A stretch of DNA of 64,000 nucleotides from Rhodococcus maanshanensis NBRC 100610 (GTDB lineage Bacteria; Actinomycetota; Actinomycetes; Mycobacteriales; Mycobacteriaceae), in the NCBI RefSeq assembly GCF_001894865.1, contig NZ_BCXA01000015.1, positions 34,795 through 98,794 of the forward strand, written 5' to 3'. The position numbers and the translations under genes were made by a program. A model generated the notes under the pieces. It had not been told where the DNA came from. It did not search any database and worked only from the letters and a program-made list of their open reading frames with translations. Positions 1-8,193 of the stretch are shown in pieces. How positions within the stretch are numbered: the stretch's first letter is position 1; each line of letters opens with the position of its first letter.

Positions 1-272
1 CCCGAGCCGCGGTAGTCGGGACCGACGTCGGGGGAACTCCGATAGCACCGCAGGTGCGCCGCGCCGACCACCCTGGAATCCACCACGACCACCAGGGTCT
101 CGCGGGTCTGGACCCAGGGATCGGTCACGTACTGACCGGGATCGGCCTCGAGCTGGGCGAGCAGGGTGGCGGTCGAGACGGCCCACCCGGGAACGACCGC
201 CGAGATGTGCGCGTTCACCAGGTCGGTGACCTGCTGGCGGTCGGAGCGGCGGAACGGACGAATGTGGGGCAT
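1..272 (-). CDS. GNAT family N-acetyltransferase, N-terminal part (runs off window)
   Basis: The frame continues past the left edge, so only about the first 90 residues are present. It opens MPHIRPFRRSDRQQV, the usual beta1-alpha1 start of GNAT acetyltransferases, and later has hydrophobic strands (TLVVVVDSRVVGAAHLR) that fit the central sheet. The acetyl-CoA pyrophosphate-binding loop would lie outside the window. I chose ATG at 272 because GGAG sits six bases upstream; an in-frame ATG at 284 adds four residues. It lies 133 bp downstream of the TetR gene on the same strand. The substrate cannot be inferred. Confidence 0.7.
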   Translation of the reverse strand, partial: MPHIRPFRRSDRQQVTDLVNAHISAVVPGWAVSTATLLAQLEADPGQYVTDPWVQTRETLVVVVDSRVVGAAHLRCYRSSPDVGPDYRGS

Positions 273-405
273 GCGGGACTCCATGTTCAAGATCCGATGG
301 ATCATCGACAGAAGCCACTATCGGTGCGGCACACCGCCGATCATAGCCCGCCTGGCGCCGCGGCAGGGGTTCCGCAGCCGGAGCCACCCCATCGCGAGGG
401 GCCGG

Positions 406-1023
406 CTACTTGATCGTGCCGCTGAGGTCCGCGAGCAGCAGGTCGCACGCGATACGCAGATCGGATTCGATCTCGGGGATCGACGCCCGCCCGTTGAGAC
501 TCGACTGGATCAGCCCGAACCACAGCGACACGACCAACCGGATGACCGTGGTGTCGCGGACGGACGGATCCTCGATCCCCGCGGCGTCGAGCAGCTGCGC
601 GTCGAAGTGCTGGTCGATCTTGGCGACGTCGGGAATCGTGGCCGCGTTGGAGGTCGCCGCGGACTGGATCATCGCCGTCGCCAACATCGGCCTGCGCAGC
701 AGCGCCCTGGTCGCACGCAGCAGGATCTCGTAGACCGCGTCCGCGGGCGAGCCGGTGCCCTTCGGCCGTCGCGTCAGACCGGCGCCCATCTGGTCGATCT
801 GGTCGACCATCACCGCGACGAACAGGTGGGTTTTCGACGGGAAGTAGCGGTAGAGGGTCCCGATGGCCACGCCTGCCGACTTGGCGACCTCGTGCATCTG
901 GACGCGCTCGAGTTCCTTCTCCGAGGCCAACACGGCGGCCGCGTCCAGGATGCGGCCGTACCGCGCCCGTTGTTCGACCGAACTGGGTTCGGCCGCGTCG
1001 CGTGCCTCCGCAAGCCTGGGCAT
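406..1023 (-). CDS. TetR-family repressor, KstR-like
   Basis: Protein of 205 residues with an N-terminal TetR helix-turn-helix at about residues 20-65: RILDAAAVLASE, then VQMHEVAKSAGVAIGTLYRY and FPSKTHLF. Both the spacing and the wording (VQMxxVAxxAxVAxGTLYRYFPSKxHL) match KstR, the sterol-catabolism repressor of mycobacteria and rhodococci, from which I infer a steroid or acyl-CoA-like ligand. ATG at 1023 has GGGGGAGA just upstream. It is transcribed away from the FadE10-like gene, and the 189-bp gap between them contains two clear dyads that are candidate operators. The genomic KstR itself may be elsewhere, making this a paralogue dedicated to this cluster. Confidence 0.85.
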   Translation of the reverse strand: MPRLAEARDAAEPSSVEQRARYGRILDAAAVLASEKELERVQMHEVAKSAGVAIGTLYRYFPSKTHLFVAVMVDQIDQMGAGLTRRPKGTGSPADAVYEILLRATRALLRRPMLATAMIQSAATSNAATIPDVAKIDQHFDAQLLDAAGIEDPSVRDTTVIRLVVSLWFGLIQSSLNGRASIPEIESDLRIACDLLLADLSGTIK

Positions 1024-1052
1024 GTCTCCCCCGCCTTCTTTCCACAATGGTT

Positions 1053-1084
1053 CCCCGCAGGATAGATCCTGACATCCTGCGGGG
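1053..1084. promoter_or_regulatory. Candidate TetR operator (perfect 11-bp inverted repeat)
   Basis: CCCCGCAGGAT (1053-1063) and ATCCTGCGGGG (1074-1084) are perfect reverse complements separated by 10 bases. An inner overlapping dyad, AGGAT-AG-ATCCT, lies at 1059-1070. The site is 30 bases upstream of the repressor start and about 130 bases before the acyl-CoA dehydrogenase start, a normal position for autoregulation and divergent control. A second dyad, CCAGT-AACA-ACTGG, lies at 1176-1189, close to the forward gene. Confidence 0.5.
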
Positions 1085-1212
1085 ACCACTGCCGCAATCT
1101 TCCGCTCAGTGGGACACGCACGGGCGCGAAGCGCCTCTTTTGGGTTCCCAAACCGGTGCCGCCGGAGGATACTCGCCAGTAACAACTGGCACGTCCTTCC
1201 GGGAGGCGGATC

Positions 1213-3156
1213 ATGGTTGCAGCGGCCCAGGTCACCGAGGAGCAGGCGAGAGCGGTCGCCGAGGAAGCCAGGGAGAGCGGGTGGGACAAGCCCTCGTTCG
1301 CGAAGGAACTCTTCCTCGGGCGGCTGCGACTCGACCTCGTGCACCCCTTCCCCCAGCCGCCGCCCTCGGAGGCGGCCAAGACCGACCGGTTCCTCGCCGA
1401 GCTCGAGAAGTACTGCGACACCCTCGACGGGACGGTGATCGAGAGGGAGTCCCGGATCCCCGACGACTACGTCAAGGGGTTCGCCGAGCTCGGCTGCTTC
1501 GGCCTCAAGGTCGCCGAGGAGTACGGCGGGCTCGGGCTGTCGCAGGTCGCCTACAACCGGGCCCTGATGCTCGCCGCCTCCGTGAACCCGAGCATCGGCG
1601 CGCTCCTGTCGGCGCATCAGTCCATCGGGGTGCCGGAGCCGCTCAAGCTCGCGGGCACCCCGGAGCAGAAGCGGGAGTTCCTGCCCCGCTGCGCGAAGGG
1701 CGCGGTATCCGCGTTCCTGCTCACCGAGCCCGACGTCGGATCGGACCCGGCCAGGATGGCCTCCACCGCGACCCCGACCGAGGACGGCTCCGCCTATGTG
1801 CTCGACGGCGTCAAGCTGTGGACCACCAACGGCGTGGTCGCCGAGCTGCTCGTGGTGATGGCGCGGGTGCCCCGCAGCGAGGGCCACCGCGGTGGGATCA
1901 CAGCGTTTGTTGTCGAGGCGGATTCGCCCGGCATCACCGTCGAGCGACGCAATGCGTTCATGGGCCTGCGCGGGATCGAGAACGGCGTCACCCGGCTGCA
2001 CCAGGTGCGTGTGCCGGCCGCGAATCTGATCGGGCGCGAGGGCGACGGTCTCAAGATCGCGCTGACCACCCTCAACGCCGGCAGGCTCGCCCTCCCCGCG
2101 ATGTGCGCGGGCGCGGGCAAGTGGTCGCTGCTCATCGCGCGCCAGTGGTCCGCGGAGCGGGTGCAGTGGGGCCGACAGGTCGGCAAGCACGGGGCGGTCG
2201 CCGCCAAGCTCTCGTTCATCGCCGCCACCACGTTCGCGCTCGAGGCGGTGCTGGAGCTGTCCGGGCAGATGGCCGACGAGGGCCGCAACGACATCCGGAT
2301 CGAGGCCGCGCTCGCCAAGCTGTGGTCGAGCGAGATGGCCTGCCTGATCGCGGACGAGCTGATCCAGATCCGCGGCGGTCGGGGCTACGAGACCGCCGAG
2401 TCGCTGGCCGCAAGGGGAGAGCGGGCGGTGCCCGCCGAGCAGCAGCTCCGCGACCTGCGGATCAACCGGATCTTCGAGGGATCGAGCGAGATCATGCGGC
2501 TACTGGTTGCCCGCGAGGCCGTCGACGCCCACCTCGCCGCGGCCGGCGACCTCGCCGACCCGAAGGCGGACCTGCAGCACAAGGCGAAGGCGGCGCTCGG
2601 CGCCAGCGGCTTCTACGCCAAATGGCTGCCGCACCTGGTCTCCGGGAAGGGGCAGCTCCCCACGTCGTACGGCGAATTCGGCTGTAATGCAACGCATCTG
2701 CGCTTCGTCGAGCGCAATGCCCGCAAGCTGGCCCGGTCCACCTTCTACGGCATGGCCCGCTGGCAGGCCGGGATGGAGAAGCACCAGGCGTTCCTCGGCC
2801 GGGTCGTGGACATCGGCGCGGAACTGTTCGCAATGTCGGCGAGCTGCGTGCGCGCCGAGATGCTGCGCGCTCAGGACCCGAGCCAGGGCGACGCGGCCTA
2901 CGAGCTGGCCGACGCGTTCTGTCAGCAGTCCCGGATCCGGGTCGATCGGCTGTTCGCGGCCCTGTGGGACAACACCGACGAGGTGGACCACCGGCTCGCC
3001 GACGGCATCCTGGACGGCCGGTACACCTGGCTGGAGGCAGGCGTGACCGACCAGAGCGAGGGCACCGGCCCGTGGATCTCGCAGTGGTCGCCTGGCGCGT
3101 CCACCGAGGAGAACGTCGCGCGCAGATTCCTACCGCCGACGCGAAGCGGAGGCTAG
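1213..3156 (+). CDS. fadE10: Acyl-CoA dehydrogenase, FadE10 type (647 aa)
   Basis: Long acyl-CoA dehydrogenase of 647 residues, close to the 650 residues of mycobacterial FadE10 and unlike the usual 380-400. An N-terminal extension is followed by the ACAD fold: AFLLTEPDVGSDPARM is the middle-domain FAD/substrate segment, GGRGYETAESLAARGERAVP lies near the C-terminal flavin site, and RINRIFEGSSEIMR is the typical C-terminal signature. A further 170-residue C-terminal helical domain follows, as in very-long-chain enzymes. Expected role: FAD-dependent alpha,beta-dehydrogenation of an acyl-CoA, electrons going to ETF. GGGAGGCGGATC precedes the ATG. It converges with the HsaA-like gene with a 19-bp gap. 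Confidence 0.85.
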   Translation: MVAAAQVTEEQARAVAEEARESGWDKPSFAKELFLGRLRLDLVHPFPQPPPSEAAKTDRFLAELEKYCDTLDGTVIERESRIPDDYVKGFAELGCFGLKVAEEYGGLGLSQVAYNRALMLAASVNPSIGALLSAHQSIGVPEPLKLAGTPEQKREFLPRCAKGAVSAFLLTEPDVGSDPARMASTATPTEDGSAYVLDGVKLWTTNGVVAELLVVMARVPRSEGHRGGITAFVVEADSPGITVERRNAFMGLRGIENGVTRLHQVRVPAANLIGREGDGLKIALTTLNAGRLALPAMCAGAGKWSLLIARQWSAERVQWGRQVGKHGAVAAKLSFIAATTFALEAVLELSGQMADEGRNDIRIEAALAKLWSSEMACLIADELIQIRGGRGYETAESLAARGERAVPAEQQLRDLRINRIFEGSSEIMRLLVAREAVDAHLAAAGDLADPKADLQHKAKAALGASGFYAKWLPHLVSGKGQLPTSYGEFGCNATHLRFVERNARKLARSTFYGMARWQAGMEKHQAFLGRVVDIGAELFAMSASCVRAEMLRAQDPSQGDAAYELADAFCQQSRIRVDRLFAALWDNTDEVDHRLADGILDGRYTWLEAGVTDQSEGTGPWISQWSPGASTEENVARRFLPPTRSGG

Positions 3157-3175
3157 TCGACGCCGAGCGGCGGGG

Positions 3176-4342
3176 TCAGACCAGGTTGTCCTCGATCGGC
3201 AGGCCGAAGGCCCCGCGCCCGTAGAGGGCCAGCGCGCGCTCGGCATCGTTGGCCACGTGCACCCCACCCGCGTGCGCGTCCCGCCAGGCCCGCTCGATGG
3301 GATTGCCCCGATCGAGGGACTGACCGCCCGCGGTCTTGAAGAGGTGCTCGATGGCCTCCAGAGCCCGCTCGGTTGCGCGCACCTGGTCGCGACGGGCCCG
3401 CAGCCGCAACTGCATCGGGATCTCCTTGCCCGCGGCCGCCACCTCCAGCAGGGCGCGGACGTTGCGGTCCATCTGCAGGATCGCGGCATCGATCTCGGAG
3501 GAGGCCCTCGCGACGGTCACCTGCGCGAACGTGTCCTCGGCGAATCGTCCGCCGCCGAGGCTGAGCCGCACCCGGTCTCTCATCGAAGACAGGTAGTTCT
3601 CGTAGCAGCCCGCGACCACACCGATCACCGGCGCCGAGATCGCCGTGGTGAAGATCGTCGCGAACGGAATCCGGTACAGCGGAGCCGGGTTCACCTTCTG
3701 TCCCGGACCGCGCAGGTTCGACACCTCGTAGTTGTTCATCACCCGGTACGAGGGGACGAATGCGCTGTCCACCACGATCTCGTGGCTACCGGTCCCCCGC
3801 AGGCCGACGGCGTCCCAGACCTCCTCGATCCGGTAGTCGGTGCGCGGCACCAGGAGGGTGATGAAGTCCATCGGCTCGCCCTTGGCGCCGACCAGCAGAC
3901 CCCCGAGCAACGCCCACTGCGCGTGATCACATCCGGAGGCGTATCGCCAGACGCCGGACAGTTCGTAGCCGCCCTCGACGGGGGTGAGGGTTCCTGTCGG
4001 CGCGTAGGACGAGCAGACCAGCACGCCCGGATCGCCGCCCCAGACCTCGGCCTGGGCCCTGTCGTCGAAGAGGGCGAGGTGCCAGGGGTGCACCCCGAGC
4101 ACGGAGGCCACCCAACCGGTGGAGCCGCAGGCACCCGAGATCGCCCGGACCGCCTCGTAGAAGTGCACGGGGTCGGCCTCCGCCCCGCCGTACCGCTTGG
4201 GCTGGAGCATCCGGAACACGCCCGCATCGGCGAGCCCCCGGATCGTCTCGTCCGAGACCCGGCGTGCGTCCTCGGTGGCGCGCGCCCGTTCGGCGATGCC
4301 GGGCAGCAACTCGCGAACCGCCGCGAGAACCTCGTTGTCCAT
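3176..4342 (-). CDS. hsaA: Flavin-dependent monooxygenase, HsaA-like
   Basis: 388-residue class D flavin-dependent monooxygenase of the acyl-CoA-dehydrogenase fold. It follows HsaA (3-hydroxy-9,10-secoandrostatriene-dione 4-hydroxylase) almost motif for motif: ACGSTGWVASVLGVHPWHLA, ASGCDHAQWALLGG, VGLRGTGSHEIVV, RARRDQVRATERA, ERAWRDAHAGGVH and FGLPIEDNLV at the C-terminus. Such enzymes need reduced flavin from a separate HsaB-type reductase, which is not visible nearby. ATG at 4342 starts MDNEVLAAVRELLPGI, matching the family's N-terminus; longer upstream starts have no support. It is divergent from the KshA-like gene. The substrate may differ from that of canonical HsaA because two further homologues lie in this window. 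Confidence 0.85.
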   Translation of the reverse strand: MDNEVLAAVRELLPGIAERARATEDARRVSDETIRGLADAGVFRMLQPKRYGGAEADPVHFYEAVRAISGACGSTGWVASVLGVHPWHLALFDDRAQAEVWGGDPGVLVCSSYAPTGTLTPVEGGYELSGVWRYASGCDHAQWALLGGLLVGAKGEPMDFITLLVPRTDYRIEEVWDAVGLRGTGSHEIVVDSAFVPSYRVMNNYEVSNLRGPGQKVNPAPLYRIPFATIFTTAISAPVIGVVAGCYENYLSSMRDRVRLSLGGGRFAEDTFAQVTVARASSEIDAAILQMDRNVRALLEVAAAGKEIPMQLRLRARRDQVRATERALEAIEHLFKTAGGQSLDRGNPIERAWRDAHAGGVHVANDAERALALYGRGAFGLPIEDNLV

Positions 4343-4409
4343 CTGACCGATGCTATCCGTCTGAGCGCCGGCTGCCGAGGCCCTGGCCGGTCGGCAAAGT
4401 CCAATTCTG

Positions 4410-4445
4410 CTGGTCAGGCCGGTCCCGGCCAGTGAGACAGGGACC
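4410..4445. promoter_or_regulatory. Divergent promoter region with overlapping dyads
   Basis: The 195-bp gap between the HsaA-like and KshA-like starts contains GGCCGG-TC-CCGGCC (4417-4430) and an overlapping GGTCCC (4421-4426)/GGGACC (4440-4445) pair. Nested dyads between divergent catabolic genes suggest repressor binding, but no exact KstR-type AACnnGTT box is present. Confidence 0.35.
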
Positions 4446-4537
4446 ATTGCCCGCCACGGTGCTCGTTAGCGTCGGGGGCAGTGACCAGTAGGTCTCGCCG
4501 CACGCAGGCGGCCTCGCTCGAAGGGATGGGAAGAACC

Positions 4538-5701
4538 GTGACCACCACGCAGTCCGCAGACGATGAAGTTCGCGTGATCGACGCAGGCGCCGCACCGACC
4601 AGGTTCGCGCGCGGATGGCACTGCCTCGGCCTCGCGAAGGACTTCCGCGACGGCACGCCCCACGGCATCGAGGCCTTCGGCACCAAGCTGGTGGTGTTCG
4701 GCGACAGCGCGGGCAAACTCAACGTCCTCGACTCGTACTGCCGCCACATGGGCGGCGACCTCAGCCAGGGCAGCATCAAGGGTGACGCGGTGGCCTGCCC
4801 GTTCCACGACTGGCGGTGGGGCGGCAACGGCAAGTGCACCGGAATCCCCTACGCCCGGAGGGTCCCCCCGCTCGCCCGCACCCGTTCCTGGACCACCCTC
4901 GAGCAGGACGGCCTGCTGTTCGTGTGGAACGACCCGGAGGGCAACCCGCCGCCCGCCGACGTCACGATCCCGCAGATGCGCAAGCCCGGCGAGGAGTGGA
5001 CCGACTGGGTCTGGCACTCGATCGTCATCGACACCAACTGCCGCGAGATCGTGGACAACGTCGTGGACATGGCGCACTTCTTCTACGTGCACTTCTCCTT
5101 CCCCACCCGGTTCAAGAACATCTTCGAGGGCCACACCGCGATCCAGTACTTCGAGGGCATCGCCCGCGAGGACATGCGGCCGCCGTCGAACGACCCGACC
5201 CGGCCGAAGCTGCTGGGCAGCGACTCGGTCGCCGCCTACCACGGCCCGTCCTTCATGATCGACGAGCTGATCTACCGATACGACACGTTCGATGTCGAGT
5301 CGATCCTGATCAACTGCCACTTCCCGATCTCCCCCGACAAGTTCGTGCTGATGTACGGCGTGATGGTCAAGAAGACCGACCAGCTGCCGGCCGGCGAGGC
5401 GGAGTCGATCGCGAGCGGGATGACCAAGTTCATCGCCACCGGATTCGAGCAGGACGTCGCGATCTGGAAATCCAAGAGCCGCATCAACAATCCGCTCCTG
5501 TGCGACGAGGACGGCCCGGTCTACCAGCTACGCCGCTGGTACGAGCAGTTCTACGTCGACGTCGCCGACGTCACACCGGAGATGGTGGACCGCTTCGAGT
5601 TCGAGATGGACACCACCAAGCCGGTCGAGGCGTGGCGCAGGGAAGTGGACGCCAACATCGCGGCCAAGAAGGCCGCCGAGGCCCAGAACCAGCCGGTCTA
5701 G
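4538..5701 (+). CDS. kshA: Rieske oxygenase, KshA-like (3-ketosteroid 9-alpha-hydroxylase oxygenase subunit)
   Basis: 387 residues, the same size as KshA. The N-terminal Rieske domain has the 2Fe-2S ligands in YCRHMGGDLSQGSIKG and AVACPFHDWRW (CxH...CxxH). The catalytic domain carries the mononuclear iron motif NVVDMAHFFYVHF. Family identity is strong at RYARGWHCLG-like, GTKLVVF and LLCDEDGPVYQLRRWYEQFY. KshA hydroxylates C9 of 3-keto-1,4-diene steroids, opening ring B, and needs the reductase KshB, which is not in this window. GTG at 4538 is preferred because GGGAAGAA is correctly spaced and the resulting N-terminus matches KshA; ATG at 4526 is the alternative. It is followed after 2 bp by a small Cys-rich gene and then an SDR. 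Confidence 0.88.
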   Translation: MTTTQSADDEVRVIDAGAAPTRFARGWHCLGLAKDFRDGTPHGIEAFGTKLVVFGDSAGKLNVLDSYCRHMGGDLSQGSIKGDAVACPFHDWRWGGNGKCTGIPYARRVPPLARTRSWTTLEQDGLLFVWNDPEGNPPPADVTIPQMRKPGEEWTDWVWHSIVIDTNCREIVDNVVDMAHFFYVHFSFPTRFKNIFEGHTAIQYFEGIAREDMRPPSNDPTRPKLLGSDSVAAYHGPSFMIDELIYRYDTFDVESILINCHFPISPDKFVLMYGVMVKKTDQLPAGEAESIASGMTKFIATGFEQDVAIWKSKSRINNPLLCDEDGPVYQLRRWYEQFYVDVADVTPEMVDRFEFEMDTTKPVEAWRREVDANIAAKKAAEAQNQPV

Positions 5702-5703
5702 CC

Positions 5704-5931
5704 ATGCAGCCGTTGGCATGCGACCGATGCGGCAACCGGGTCCTCGTCGAGAAGACCAGCTGGCAACACACCGCCATCCAATGGACGTCGGAGTCCGAGT
5801 CCTCCTGCGCCGAGTTCCGCGACGGGAAACCCTCCCGGGCCCGTACGGTTCGGGTCCAGGTCTGCGAGGCGCTGCAGGGATCGATCGACCGGGCCGTACT
5901 CGACGGGCGACTCGACGTCGCCGAGAACTGA
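5704..5931 (+). CDS. Small Cys-containing protein downstream of kshA-like gene
   Basis: 75-residue protein starting two bases after the Rieske oxygenase stop, so certainly co-transcribed. It begins MQPLACDRCGNRVLVEK, with a CxxCG knuckle at residues 6-9, and has two further cysteines (ESSCAEF near residue 35 and VQVCEAL near residue 53). Four cysteines could bind zinc or an iron-sulfur cluster. It is not a standard 2Fe-2S or 4Fe-4S ferredoxin pattern. I do not recognise a named family. Its position suggests an accessory to the oxygenase, for example in assembly, electron supply or regulation. Coding is supported by a proper ATG, tight spacing and the SDR start 18 bp downstream. Confidence 0.7.
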   Translation: MQPLACDRCGNRVLVEKTSWQHTAIQWTSESESSCAEFRDGKPSRARTVRVQVCEALQGSIDRAVLDGRLDVAEN

Positions 5932-5949
5932 ACCCCCTCAAGGAGAACC

Positions 5950-6741
5950 ATGATCGACAAGTCCCAGTACGGCCCGTGGGCGGTGATCGCGGGCGGTTCC
6001 GAGGGTGTCGGCTCCGCGTTCGCACACGAACTCGCCGCCGCCGGTATCCACCTCGTCCTGATCGCGCGCAAGCCCGGTCCGCTCGAGGAGACAGCGGACA
6101 AGGTGCGTGCTGTCGGTGTGCAGGTGCGCACGCTGTCGCTGGACCTGCTCGTACCGGATGCACTCGACCGGATCCGCGCGGTCACCGACGACCTCGAGGT
6201 CGGGCTGCTGATCTTCAACGCGGGGGCCAACTCGTACGGGCACGAATTCGTCGAGAGCGACCTGCAGAAGGTGCAGGGCGTCATCGACCTGAACGTGACC
6301 TCGCAGCTGCAGCTCACACACCACTTCGGCGCCAAGATGAAGGCCCGCGGCAGGGGCGGCATCGTGCTGCTGGGCTCGATGTCCGGATACCTGGGCGCCG
6401 AGCAGCAGAGCATCTACTCCGCGGCCAAGGCGTTCAGCCGGGTGTTCGCCGAGGGATTGTGGTTGGAGCTCAAGCCTTTCGGCGTGAACGTGCTCGAACT
6501 CGTCCTCGGCGTCACCCGCACCCCCGCCATGGCAAGGGCCGGGCTGAACTTCGACATCCCCGGCATGCTGGTCGCCGAGCCAGAGGACGTGGCACGCGAG
6601 GGTCTCGAGCACCTCGCCGACGGCCCCGTCTGGGTGGCGGGCGGCAACTATCCGGCGGTCGTCAAGCGTGCCGGGTTCCCGCGCGACAAGATCGTCCAGG
6701 GCGCCGCCGACGGCATGCGCAAGCTCCTCGGACGCACCTAG
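5950..6741 (+). CDS. Short-chain dehydrogenase/reductase
   Basis: 263-residue classical SDR. The glycine-rich cofactor motif is AGGSEGVGSAFAHELA, NAGANS is the NAG motif, the catalytic Ser lies in LLGSMSGYLG and the catalytic YxxxK is YSAAK. AAGIHLVLIARK has Arg after beta2, which favours NADP(H). AAGGAGAACC precedes the ATG, and the gene is third in the kshA-like operon. It probably oxidises or reduces a hydroxyl or keto group on the same substrate; the exact reaction is unknown. A strong hairpin terminator follows 20 bp after the stop. Confidence 0.85.
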   Translation: MIDKSQYGPWAVIAGGSEGVGSAFAHELAAAGIHLVLIARKPGPLEETADKVRAVGVQVRTLSLDLLVPDALDRIRAVTDDLEVGLLIFNAGANSYGHEFVESDLQKVQGVIDLNVTSQLQLTHHFGAKMKARGRGGIVLLGSMSGYLGAEQQSIYSAAKAFSRVFAEGLWLELKPFGVNVLELVLGVTRTPAMARAGLNFDIPGMLVAEPEDVAREGLEHLADGPVWVAGGNYPAVVKRAGFPRDKIVQGAADGMRKLLGRT

Positions 6742-6760
6742 GTTCTCACCCGTCCGGCGC

Positions 6761-6794
6761 GGTGGCCGCACCCCGAGCCCGGGGTGCGGCCACC
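6761..6794. terminator. Bidirectional hairpin terminator
   Basis: GGTGGCCGCACCCC (6761-6774) pairs perfectly with GGGGTGCGGCCACC (6781-6794) around a 6-base loop. It sits between the convergent SDR and VOC genes and can serve both. Confidence 0.8.
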
Positions 6795-6810
6795 GCCGTA
6801 TTCGCGGACC

Positions 6811-7197
6811 CTATCTGCCCGAACCGTATGGCCGGGTGATGATCTCGAGAAAGTGCCCGGCCGGGTCGAGGAAGTAGGTCCCGCGACCCCCGTCGTTCCT
6901 GTTGATGCCCGTCGCCGATTGCCGGGGATCGGCCCAGTGCTCCATGCCGCCCTCGAGGATTCGACCGTAGATGCTGTCGAAGTCCTCCTCCGAGACCAGG
7001 AACGCGTAGTGCTGCGGGGTCACGTCGAGGTGGGGCGGCGGTTCGGCGAAGTCCAGGGTGACTCCGTTGTCGAGCTGGACGGCGAGGAAGAAGCCGGCCG
7101 GAACCGGATCCGGGAGGCCGAACAGCGTGGTGAAGAAGTACGCCGAGAGCTGCTTGTCTTTCGCGGCGACGATGGTGTGGTTGAACGAGATGGTCAA
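6811..7197 (-). CDS. VOC (glyoxalase/bleomycin-resistance) family protein
   Basis: 128-residue single VOC unit with two beta-alpha-beta-beta-beta repeats: ISFNHTIVAAKDKQLSAYFF with metal-ligand His at residue 6, LDVTPQHYAFLVSEEDF in the middle, and GRGTYFLDPAGHFLEIITR at the end with a DPxGHxxEI ligand signature. The likely start is TTG at 7197 because AAGGGG lies five bases upstream and the protein then begins at beta1; no ATG fits. A metal-dependent dioxygenase, isomerase or binding role is possible but not determinable. Its location next to an HsaC-like VOC dioxygenase cluster suggests aromatic or steroid metabolism. Confidence 0.75.
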   Translation of the reverse strand: MTISFNHTIVAAKDKQLSAYFFTTLFGLPDPVPAGFFLAVQLDNGVTLDFAEPPPHLDVTPQHYAFLVSEEDFDSIYGRILEGGMEHWADPRQSATGINRNDGGRGTYFLDPAGHFLEIITRPYGSGR

Positions 7198-7391
7198 GGA
7201 AACCCCTTGGGATTCGACGCCTCCATGCCTGACGCAGTCCGTCATCGACACGCGACGCTGTATCCAGGAATACCTCGGCCGCGGCGCGCGCGCAAGTCCC
7301 CCGCCGCTGCCGCACCGAGGTGTTGCCGCTCGACCAAGGCGAGAGTTGCTCCGGTGTAGCCGTTTTCCGCGATCCCGGCGACCTGGAGTTC

Positions 7392-8123
7392 TCAGCGGTA
7401 GTCGGGGTTCGCGAAGTCCGGCCTGCAGCCGGCGTCCCACTCGGACCGCTGGTTCCCGTAGGCGGGGAACCCGCCCGCCTCCTTCAACATCGCCGCCGCA
7501 TGCATCAGGTTGTAGGTCATGAAGGTGGTGTTGCGGTTGGTGAAGTCGTTCTCCGGCCCGCCCGACCCCTCGTCCAGGTAGGACGGTCCCGGACCCGCCT
7601 CGCCGATCCAGCCGGCGTCGGCCTGCGGCGGGATCACATATCCCAGGTGCTGGAGGCTGTAGAGGATGTTCATCGCGCAGTGCTTGACGCCGTCCTCGTT
7701 CCCGGTGAGCAGGCAGCCACCGACCCGCCCATAGAAGGCGTACTGCCCCCGGTCGTTGAGGATCGACGAACAGCCGTACAGACGCTCGATGACCTTCTTC
7801 ATCACCGAACTGTTGTCGCCGAGCCAGATCGGGCCCGCCAGCACCAGGATGTCGGCGGCGATGATCCGCCCGTACAGCTGCGGCCACTCGTCGCTCGGCC
7901 AGCCGTGTTCGGTCATGTCGGGGTACACGCCGGTGGCGATGTCGTGATCGACCGCGCGGATCTCGTCGACCGCGACACCAGCGTCACGCATCAGCCCGAC
8001 GCTGCGGTCGATCAGCCCCTGCGTGTTGCTGACCTCCGGCGACCGTTTCAGCGTGCAGTTGACGAAGGCGGCCAGCAGGCCGTCGAACCTGGGCGCCGTG
8101 CCCAGTGACGATGGAATTGTCAT
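7392..8123 (-). CDS. Flavodoxin-fold NAD(P)H-dependent FMN reductase-like protein
   Basis: 243 residues with a flavodoxin-like fold: AAFVNCTLKRSPEVSNTQGL forms the FMN phosphate loop, ADILVLAGPIWLGDNSSVMKK is the second FMN-binding segment (PIWLG), and YGRVGGCLLTGNEDG the third. NAD(P)H:FMN reductases of this type can deliver reduced flavin to two-component monooxygenases. This is the only visible candidate donor for the three HsaA-type oxygenases here, an inference from context. The canonical HsaB is a different flavin-reductase fold. ATG at 8123 gives the natural N-terminus; the upstream gene on the strand (HsaC-like) ends 70 bp away. Confidence 0.75.
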   Translation of the reverse strand: MTIPSSLGTAPRFDGLLAAFVNCTLKRSPEVSNTQGLIDRSVGLMRDAGVAVDEIRAVDHDIATGVYPDMTEHGWPSDEWPQLYGRIIAADILVLAGPIWLGDNSSVMKKVIERLYGCSSILNDRGQYAFYGRVGGCLLTGNEDGVKHCAMNILYSLQHLGYVIPPQADAGWIGEAGPGPSYLDEGSGGPENDFTNRNTTFMTYNLMHAAAMLKEAGGFPAYGNQRSEWDAGCRPDFANPDYR

Positions 8124-8193
8124 CTCGGACTCCTCCGCGAGTGCCCCCGGCAGTCCACGATATGCGCCCGCCCGGCCCCCGGGGCGCCGAACG

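Noticed and set aside
406..2190. 594-codon minus-strand open frame across the TetR gene and antisense to fadE10
   Set aside because: Only the last 205 codons match a family. The rest is antisense to a well-supported acyl-CoA dehydrogenase, where high-GC codon use keeps other frames open.
4481..4537. Longer start for the KshA-like protein
   Set aside because: The added residues do not resemble KshA and the GTG at 4538 has better Shine-Dalgarno spacing.
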